Shown here piece by piece: positions 57,494 to 64,000 of a DNA stretch of 64,000 nt. The stretch's first letter is position 1. The number at the start of each line of letters is the position of its first letter. The DNA comes from Conchocele bisecta. Its lineage: Eukaryota; Mollusca; Bivalvia; Lucinida; Thyasiridae. The stretch is from the NCBI GenBank assembly GCA_029237695.1, contig CM055268.1:48502418-48566417 (forward strand), given 5' to 3'. Position numbers and translations under genes: made by a program. The notes beneath the pieces were generated by a model that searched no databases, was not told the DNA's origin, and was given only the letters and a program-made list of their open reading frames with translations.

Positions 57494-57624
57494 ACCTGCG
57501 GTCCGGGAGTCGCAGCTGCCTGAAGTATGATGATGGTGCCAAATTTGCTAGGAAACACGGTTTGAAATATTGTGAAACCAGTGCTCTGACCCAGACTGGA
57601 CTGAAGGTCTGCTTTGATGAAGCG
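57494..57624 (+). CDS. RhoBTB: RhoBTB copy B, GTPase exon 3 (G4 Asp to G5), Rho insert missing
   Basis: The exon completes the split codon to give the G4 Asp and reads LRSGSRSCLKYDDGAKFARK, then HGLKYCETSALTQTGLKVCF and DEA. The G5 motif ETSAL is intact. Between DLR and the G5 motif there are about 24 residues, against about 35 in Rac1, so the helical Rho insert (Rac1 residues around 123-135) is largely absent. The exon leaves in phase 0 at GCG|GTATGT. Confidence 0.92.
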
Positions 57625-57659
57625 GTATGTATATTACCTCATGCGCTAATCTTGCCGAT

Positions 57660-57828
57660 ATTATAGGAATTAATTTTTTGTGGAATTTATCGGGGTATAA
57701 ACTTGGAAAAGTCCGTTTTTTTTTTTTCGAAAATAGTAATTTTTTGGAAGGCCTCGTCCAGTATTCCCGCGACTTTTCCAAGTTTATATCCCCGATAAAT
57801 TCCACAAAAAGGCCATTCATTCCTTATA
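57660..57828. mobile_element. Hairpin element in RhoBTB copy B intron 3
   Basis: TTTTGTGGAATTTATCGGGG and CCCCGATAAATTCCACAAAA pair, as do AAACTTGGAAAAGTC and GACTTTTCCAAGTTT. A T-run lies in the loop. Confidence 0.75.
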
Positions 57829-58211
57829 ATTCCAGCATTTTGAAATAAATTCATCAAGAAAATGTGTTTATTTTCCGTTTTCTTCAGAATTATTTTAACT
57901 GCGCCTCACGGTTACTGAAAGTAGTTTGGCGTGGGAGTTTACTGGGATATAAATTTTGGATAGAGACTTGCTACGGGCCAATCAAATGTTAGGGAATTGT
58001 ATAAATATTTTTGTGCTGGAATTATTTCTCAATTGTTTCATTACAAAATACTTAAAATATTGTACTTGAAAGCAAGCAGCTTGATTTGCTGAGCCTGAGC
58101 TGTAATGTATTTTGCGCGGGTTTCATTAAGATAGTACCATTATGTAAGCTTTACTGAGTATGGGCCTATATAAAGTATACCGACTATGTACTGTTGATTA
58201 TTTGGTTACAG
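57829..58211 (+). other. Remainder of RhoBTB copy B intron 3
   Basis: No clear element. It contains AAGCAGCTTGATTTGCTGAG, similar to a block near 9550, so an old repeat is possible. Confidence 0.5.
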
Positions 58212-58314
58212 ATCCGCTCTGTGCTGGCTACACCGAAAGCAAAGAAGAAGGGCGGGTTTATATTTGGGAAGAATTCCAAGCCTATCCCACCGCCCCCGGT
58301 TATGCCACCCACCG
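58212..58314 (+). CDS. RhoBTB: RhoBTB copy B, end of GTPase and proline-rich linker
   Basis: The exon follows TTGGTTACAG in phase 0 and leaves in phase 1 at ACCG|GTATGT. It reads IRSVLATPKAKKKGGFIFGK and then NSKPIPPPPVMPPTG. IRSVL completes the last GTPase helix (Rac1 IRAVL), a basic patch KAKKK follows where Rac has its polybasic tail, and the proline-rich run corresponds to the proline-rich linker between GTPase and BTB1 in RhoBTB proteins, a possible SH3 or WW ligand. Confidence 0.93.
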
Positions 58315-59194
58315 GTATGTCACTCACACACACATACACTTGATTACTTTCCAACGAACTAGCTGCGGGCGCATGTGCATGCCCACTGGTATGTGGCGCA
58401 GTTATAATATTTATTCAGTATTTATAGGTTATTTGATTTGTATGTTGATATATGCACGAGTTTCTCAGCGTGCGATATTGCCAGACTTTAGGAGCGCAGT
58501 ATCGTTACTCGGCGGAACAAGTGGCATATAACCACATACAAATCCAATAACCTTTTTTTTATTATATACGTATATCACTCACAATTTATATGCGCATCAA
58601 AACATATACAAACCATAATTAAAAAATGTTTTAATAGTGACTTAGAAGGAACTATTTTGCGAGGTGAAATGTAGTTCTGGCACCGACCAATATGAACTCA
58701 CGAGACGTCAATATGGAAGAATATTGACGACTTGCATTGCATTGCGTTTCAATGGGAACGAAAGTACGTATATAATAGCAAATATATTATTAATAAACGT
58801 TTGAAATCAATGCATTTCCACAAATGTAAATGTAATATTAAGCAAGCCAAATATTTAGGCTTCATTGTAGCCATTTTGACCTGGGTATATCGTCTTAAAA
58901 ATGCAGTAACTCATGAGTCATTAGATAAAATATCATTACATGTGGCCGTGACTGGAGAAATGGGGCTTATGGGGGTTGCGAACAGTGTATATCCAGATCA
59001 GACTGTGCGATCTGCACTTTTCGCCATACCATCAATGAAACACCCGTCATGCCTATAACAAGCAATACACCGCTATCAGGCTACATTTAAAGTGTGTTAT
59101 TTGGCCATGAACTACTACACGGGGCAAACATCTCAAAAGCCCCACTTCCCCAGCCACATCCACGTATGTTTACTCTCTACCATTGTACCGACAG
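58315..59194 (+). other. RhoBTB copy B intron 4
   Basis: A bivalve-type TIR repeat occupies 58940-59160, ending about 35 bp before the next exon. The first 600 bp show nothing recognised. Confidence 0.65.
58940..59160. repeat. Bivalve-type TIR repeat next to an exon
   Basis: The left end ATGTGGCCGTGACTGGAG and the right end CCCCAGCCACAT are imperfect inverted copies, with ATCCAGATCAGACTGTGC inside. Confidence 0.6.
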
Positions 59195-59385
59195 GTTTCG
59201 CGCCATTGTTGGAGATTGCTACGTCCAGCTTCGCGGACGACTGGTATCGTCTGCTGCAAGACCCCAAACATTGTGACGTCACGTTCATCGTGGATGGCAA
59301 ACACCATCTGGACGCCCATAAAATCGTTCTGTGTTCTGCATCCAAAGTCTTCGCCAAGATATTTGGCATTTCAAAACCGATAACG
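59195..59385 (+). CDS. RhoBTB: RhoBTB copy B, first half of BTB1
   Basis: The exon enters in phase 1 after TACCGACAG and leaves in phase 0 at AACG|GTATGA. It reads GFAPLLEIATSSFADDWYRL, then LQDPKHCDVTFIVDGKHHLD and AHKIVLCSASKVFAKIFG. CDVTFIVDG and DAHKIVL are standard BTB/POZ strands, and SFADDWYRLLQDP corresponds to the LLDNPLCAD region before human BTB1. The next exon would be the equivalent of 1365-1566, which lies just beyond the window. Confidence 0.94.
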
Positions 59386-60085
59386 GTATGATGATTGATG
59401 TTTACATAACATTTACATAACAAAATATATATGGGACGCTTCGAACATTTTATTCAAACCAATGTGTAAGCCTTTTTAAAGGGGTAAATCAGGACCGCTG
59501 ACATGTTTATTCTATATATATCGTATATGTTTATGGGTGAAAATAGAAACAACCCAGCGGTCCTAGTATCGTCATATATCTTCAATTTAACCACTTTACA
59601 CGGCCATGATGAAAACACGTTTTTGTTTTTTATAGTATTAAAAAAGAAAACAATCATAAAATGCCCCATTAAAGGTACATGCCCACTCAGTCGGCACAGC
59701 ATGTTCTTTATAGAAAAGTGTATAATGCACCTATCAATGTGATCCCCGCCCGGGGGGGCGGCGGGCACCCACGGGGAATTAGACAGCAAAATATTCCCGA
59801 TAGACGGGAATTAGACAAGACATAATTACCCGACATGCGGGAAATAGACACACAGTGGTGACCCAAGGGTCGGGAATTAGACAATTCAACATAACAAAGT
59901 TAGCAGTACGCAACCGTCAGAAAAACATGTCGCGAACAGAGTTTTAGTGCGTTCTTTTACCGCGATAGCCGAATGATCAGCGTCGGTATAACATGCGCCG
60001 GTATATTTCTGACCAAAATTTCTGATGCGCTAAAAACTAGCGCAGGTAATCTAAGGGCGACAACAACAACAACAACATCGTGGTA

Positions 60086-60164
60086 ATGGAAAGTTTTACG
60101 GTGGAAGAAGTTTGCGCCTGGTTGAGGCAAAACTCCCTACTCGACCTGTTTCAAGTGTGTAGAG
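60086..60164 (+). CDS. Possible SAM-domain first exon carried by the TIR element
   Basis: An ATG opens a 26-codon stretch, MESFTVEEVCAWLRQNSLLD then LFQVCR, ending at a donor-like AGAG|GTATAT. The pattern TVEEVCxWLxxxxLxxLF is the first two helices of a SAM domain. A CAA repeat (about 60060-60076) precedes it like a 5' UTR. No second exon can be seen within the element, so it is either a captured host exon or a coincidence. Fragment length is too short for certainty. Confidence 0.35.
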
Positions 60165-60434
60165 GTATATTGTAAAGCACAACCTGGCCGCACAACCATA
60201 CGGCCTGTCACTTGAAATGCGCACATTTTTTATGGTTACCATCGATGAAATAATATTGGGGAGTAATAATCGGACGAACCTAAATTCGGCATTTTTCATA
60301 TTAATTTGAATTCTACTGAATTGGAAGTGATACGGTAGTTGGTACGTTGTAGAGTGGTGTATCAATGTTTGATGGTGGGGGGGGGGGGGGGTCACCAGCC
60401 AAATTCCAACTTCCCAATCAGAGTTTAATATGCA
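60165..60434. other. Interior of the 3-kb element, nothing recognised
   Basis: AT-rich sequence with a poly-G run (about 60376-60391). No feature can be supported. Confidence 0.5.
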
Positions 60435-60442
60435 CCAGTCAA

Positions 60443-61192
60443 CAGGGATGTGGCTAGGGGGGTTTTGCTGGGGGGGTGAATCCCCACCAAATTTCCAACT
60501 GGGGTAATGTACCATATGTAACTTATCAATCCCGCTTTCCACATATAGGAGTATAACAGGGCCGGATCCAGGATTTGAATAAAGGGGGGGGGGGCGTAGG
60601 TGAGGGGGGGGGGTGTGTGGGGGTCCTCCCCCAGAAAATTTTGAAAATCAGATGCCTCAGATGCATTTTCCTGGCATTTGAGAACAAAATACTCTTAACA
60701 TTTACCCAAGTCAAAATACAACTTTTCTAATCTGAGTAAAAAAAATCATTGCTCCGTAAAAAATACAGGGGGGGGGGCGAATGCCCCCCCACGCCCCCCC
60801 CCCCCCACCCCCTGGATCCGGCCCTGTATAATACACATTGTCTAGGTTCTACCACGTAGAGGGAAATCCCAGTTGGAAACATAGATTTTCTACTAAATTA
60901 TATACTAGATTTAGAGTCTGAAATTTCCAACTTGAATTTTAGTTTGGGAAAATTTAAAATTTTGGTTTTAATTTTAATTGGAAATTTGGACTATCCGGGC
61001 CATCAGTTGGAAAATTCTGAGGGAAATCCTAGTTGGAAACATCAATTTTCTACTAAATTATATACTAGATTTAGAGTCTGAAATTTCCAACTATTGAATT
61101 ATTACCACCGAATTTCCAACTATTGACAATTTAGCCGATAACCGGGGGGTGAGACACCCCCCCCCCACACCCACCCTATAGCCACATCCCTG
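60443..61192. mobile_element. hAT-like MITE with perfect 8-bp duplication, nested
   Basis: The ends CAGGGATGTGGCTA and TAGCCACATCCCTG are flanked by CCAGTCAA on both sides (60435-60442, 61193-61200). Eight-base duplications and CAGGG ends are hAT features. The interior repeats AATTTCCAACT phrases, and a further MITE (60557-60826) sits inside. Confidence 0.9.
60557..60826. mobile_element. MITE with CAGGGCCGGATCCAGG ends, nested in the hAT-like MITE
   Basis: The left end CAGGGCCGGATCCAGG and the right end CCTGGATCCGGCCCTG are perfectly inverted and followed by G or C runs. TATAA is present on both sides (60552-60556, 60827-60831). Confidence 0.85.
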
Positions 61193-61283
61193 CCAGTCAA
61201 TGGGAATCCCCGCCCCTCCTGGCCCAGAGAATAGCCGGGCTTTTAATTTTGCTTCAGTTAAAGCCCCTCATATGTCCCCGTGC

Positions 61284-61765
61284 GGTTTCCGCACGATAAC
61301 TTTAGTTCCTTTCCTCCGATTTTCATCAAACTTCGCATGTGCACTTATCTCAATGACAGCAAGACACCTATTGAATATGGGTTTTGTCCGTTCAAGGTCA
61401 AGGTCACTGTGGCTAAAAATACTTTGATATTCGTGTAACATTTTGGTTTCCGCACGATAACTTTAGTTCCTTTCCTCCAATCTTCATTAAACTTCACATG
61501 TGCACTTCTCTCACTGACGACAAGACACCTATTGAATATGGGTTTTGTCCGTTCAAGGTCAAGGTCACTGTTGCTAAAAAATACTTTGATATTTGTGTAA
61601 CATTTTGGTTTCCGCACAATAACTTTAGTTCCTTTCCTCCGATCTTCATCAAACTTTGCATGTGCACTTATCTCAATGACAGCAAGACACCTATTGAATA
61701 TTGGTCTTGTCCGTTCAAGGTCAAGGTCTCTGTTTCTAAAAATACTTTGATATTCGTGTAACATT
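61284..61765. repeat. Three tandem units of about 162 bp
   Basis: GTTTCCGCACGATAACTTTA starts units at about 61285, 61446 and 61608, each with CAAGACACCTATTGAATATG and TTCAAGGTCAAGGTCACTG. The repeat reads as an open frame on the minus strand (GTKVIVRKPKCYTNIKVF per unit), but this follows from the repeat, not from a gene. Confidence 0.85.
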
Positions 61766-62520
61766 TTGTTTGAGTAATGAAGAAAATATTTTAGAATTTT
61801 CCGTCAACAAAATTTTGTCTCCTCAGAATCTAAAGGGTTAATACTAGTTGGCGTTAAGCCCCAATTAATCATTACTGTTCACATTTGTTCTCTGATATAA
61901 TATTGAATACTTGTTCTGTTACAGTGTTACAGTGTTGAATAGTTTGATTAAACCAAGTAATTTTTTGCTTGTTTTCACCTTGTATTTTTTGTAAACTATC
62001 ATGTATCATGGATGCTGCCTGAATCTGGCATCATCAGCCGAATGATCAGCTGCGCAACTACTTCTGATTCCTACAATATGTCAGTACCTCCCGATTATCA
62101 TAAATGTCAACAAAAAGGTGAACGTCAGAATATATTTAAATGTTCATTGTTGTGATTCAGAGCACCTGCTACCAGGTCGGGATAATGTCAATCATGAAAG
62201 GTAAATTAGTGATGTCACCCTCGCATTAGCAGGCTCAGTTCTGCTCTGGTTCTACCCTGTTACGGGTACCCATCAGTACTCACCTTTATGTGATTCTGAC
62301 GAAGCCTGGAAAATATAGGGAGTCGTAAATGACCTTTTTGTGTGTGTAAATGTGTAGAACAACTCTATTTGCATGTCATAGCCTTGATGGGTATGTACAT
62401 GTACAACACTATATTGAGTTTGTTGTATATTTATTCTGCAGATGTGTAGAAATGAACATGACAAATATATCTATTAGTTTAAAAAACTGGCATTCCAACA
62501 ATTGTGACTACAAAATAAGT
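61766..62520. other. Interior of the 3-kb element, nothing recognised
   Basis: No gene or clear repeat is visible in this interval before the right subterminal GGGAATTAGAC motifs. Confidence 0.5.
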
Positions 62521-63303
62521 CAAAAGATTCCAACTAATCATGAGAAAGTATGCCCCACCCTGGGGATATTAGACCACTCTGGTAGCTACCACTCTGGGGA
62601 ATTAGACACACAATTCTTTCCCTACAGTAGGGAATTAGACAGTCAGTTTTGCAAATTGTCTAATTCCCCGGGAGGTGCCCGCCACCCCCCCCCCCCCCGG
62701 GCGGGGAAGACATTGATAGGTGCATAATTGTGTCACAATTCCTCACGTTCTAAAAATTAAAAGTGCCCGATATACAGATATTATCATTTAGTAATATTTA
62801 TTTTACTGATAGTGACTCGCGGTGGTATCAGGCTATTTTCATATGTACATGAGGCGTAACGATTATTGATAGTAATTAAATGCGTGACCTGAAATGTAAT
62901 ATTTTTGACAGATTGTAAAGTATGATCATTGCACATCAAAAAGTTAATGCAGAGAATAAATAGTAATGTCGGTTAACATATTAAGGAAACACGGTTATCG
63001 CCCCTGATATCAGTGTGGAAATTTATATTTATTTATATTTATATATTTTATATTTATAGCGATATAAAATGTATAATAATGCCAACCAATACGTGGGGTA
63101 ATGGTGAATGAATGTTATTTTGCCAGAAAAATGTCTCTGAATATGTCTCCGATATAAAGAACATTTTGTGCTTACTGAGTGGGCATGTACCTTTTAGTAG
63201 TGCCGTGAGCGGGGTTCAAGTTCTGGGTGGACTTCATTTTGCCACCGTGCCTGTTGTGTTACTGTTGAATATCTTTACCACACTGTATACGTACATTCCA
63301 CAT

Positions 63304-63525
63304 ATGTGACTGGAGAACTTGGGTGTATGCATTAGCGACCAGTGTAGATCCAGATCAGCCTCTGCATCCGCAAAGTCTGATCAAGATCTGCACTGCTCGC
63401 CATTCCATCAGTGAAATACTCGTCATGCTTCTAACAAACAATCAGGCTTCAAGCGTATGCTATTTGATCAGGAACTACATTGGTCACAAATCCCATAATC
63501 ACCATTTCTCCAGTCACAGCCACAT
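63304..63525 (+). repeat. Bivalve-type TIR repeat, copy B counterpart of 613-818
   Basis: This copy keeps the left end ATGTGACTGGAGAACTTGGG that is deleted in copy A and ends CCAGTCACAGCCACAT. Confidence 0.65.
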
Positions 63526-63594
63526 ATTGTTGTTAGTATTAAGGTAATGATGTTGTACACTGGCAACCGTTTATAGAACAAATATCACCATTAT

Positions 63595-63816
63595 ATGTGG
63601 CTGTGACTGGAGAAGTGAGACTCTTGGGATTTGTGAGCAGTGTAGCTCTTGATCAAATGGCACACTCCTGTAGCCTGATACTGATCTATAACGCTTGTTA
63701 GAAGTATGAAGTGTGTTTTATTGATGGAATGGCGAACAGTGCAGATTACACATGCTGATCTGGATCTACACGTGTCGCAAAACCCATAAATCACAGTTCT
63801 CCAGTGACAGCCACAT
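63595..63816 (-). repeat. Bivalve-type TIR repeat, copy B counterpart of 880-1093
   Basis: The ends ATGTGGCTGTGACTGGAGAA and CTCCAGTGACAGCCACAT are inverted, with CATGCTGATCTGGATC inside. Confidence 0.7.
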
Positions 63817-63819
63817 AAT

Positions 63820-64000
63820 TGAGACACGCCATGCGATTTTGTATCTTCGGACATCAGCTTAATTTCATTAAATACGTTTACAAAATTTACAATATTTTTC
63901 ATAAATTAATTCAAAAGTTGACAAAATTTTCAGAGTACGTGCGGAATAAAAGTGTGTCCACTTTTGACGCCATGTACCGAAAATATTGTAAATTTTGTAA
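63820..64000. mobile_element. MITE of the TGAGACAC family, cut by the window end
   Basis: TGAGACACGCCATGCGATTT starts it at about 63820, as at 1098 in copy A. The right arm lies beyond the window. Confidence 0.65.

Larger units (their letters stand above)
59726..62724. mobile_element. 3-kb TIR element with GGGAATTAGAC subterminal repeats
   Basis: The ends TGCACCTATCAATGT and its complement continue inward as an imperfect inverted repeat (CCCCGCCCGGGGGG, GCGGGCACC, CGGGGAATTAGAC) for about 65 bp. The flank TAA is duplicated (59723-59725, 62725-62727); a 5-bp ATAAT reading is possible if the end starts at GCACC. The empty site at 302-325 in copy A confirms the insertion. GGGAATTAGAC recurs several times near each end. 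The interior holds a SAM-like exon, nested MITEs and a small tandem repeat, but no transposase, so the superfamily is open. Confidence 0.85.
59673..63192 (+). mobile_element. TTAA-flanked MITE interrupted by a 3-kb element
   Basis: The left end AGGTACATGCCCACTCAGTC is preceded by TTAA (59669-59672). The right end CTGAGTGGGCATGTACCT is followed by TTTA (63193-63196), a one-base change. It is the orthologous insertion to 256-530 in copy A. Confidence 0.8.
59386..64000 (+). other. RhoBTB copy B BTB1 intron, homologous to the window start
   Basis: From 59418 the sequence follows 1-1290 (first bases TAACAAAATA.ATATGGGACG). It differs mainly by a 3-kb TIR element inserted in the TTAA MITE and by retention of parts that copy A lost. 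The window ends where copy A has 20-80 bp left before its exon at 1365. Confidence 0.85.

Noticed and set aside
54801..57624. A plain Rac1 gene
   Set aside because: The GTPase is very Rac-like, but the next exons in phase encode a proline-rich linker and a BTB domain instead of a CAAX tail.
61345..61764. A 139-residue minus-strand gene
   Set aside because: The frame is three translated copies of a 162-bp tandem repeat; the openness comes from repetition.
1..64000. tRNA, rRNA or snRNA genes
   Set aside because: I looked for cloverleaf and conserved rRNA blocks in the non-repeat stretches and saw none that I could support.

Overview
The window is animal genomic DNA and looks like a mollusc, most likely a heterodont bivalve. 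It is AT-rich, has short coding exons with GT..AG introns, no operons, and is crowded with short inverted-repeat transposons. Two recurring repeats (the one containing GATCCAGATCAGCCTG and the one containing CTCACCTGAGCTC) are ones I associate from memory with bivalve genomes. The phylum is an inference; the eukaryotic nature is seen directly.

The only recognisable host gene family is RhoBTB (atypical Rho GTPase with two BTB domains, called racA in some annotations). It appears twice on the plus strand. Copy A is the 3' half of a gene: five exons at 1365-6968, from the end of BTB1 through BTB2 to the stop codon. Copy B is the 5' half of a gene: five exons at 54801-59385, covering the GTPase domain, a proline-rich linker and the start of BTB1. 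The intron that opens the window (1 to about 1290) is homologous to the intron that closes it (59418-64000), so the window is one period (about 59.4 kb, before counting unequal insertions) of a tandem RhoBTB duplication. Exon phases match across the gap, and the visible halves add up to about 590 residues, a normal RhoBTB length.

The roughly 48 kb between the two genes holds no convincing host gene. From left to right: small TIR elements and MITEs (6977-13400); a CR1/jockey-like LINE on the minus strand (13637-14346 and 25426 to about 31000) split by an 11,079-bp element (14347-25425); a second, related but decayed LINE head-to-head on the plus strand (about 31270-36407); repeat-rich spacer (36408-42440); a 3'-truncated LINE with an L1-type ORF1 (42443-44780, minus); and more hairpins, a foldback element (48270-49835) and minisatellites up to 54240.

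The most unusual structures are: (1) the 11-kb element, with TAT..ATA ends, a 6-bp target duplication, a 65-bp satellite, an AT-rich 130-150-bp satellite, and long terminal arrays made of more than 40 copies of the hyphenated palindrome AAAC-N4-GTTT; (2) an array of about 13 repeat units in the first GTPase intron of copy B, each a copy of the acceptor and first bases of the next exon, so the spliceosome faces a row of decoy exons; (3) a 3-kb TIR element in an intron of copy B that carries a possible SAM-domain first exon and a hAT-like MITE with another MITE inside it; (4) a palindromic MITE that lies just after the copy A stop codon and contains the nearest AATAAA.
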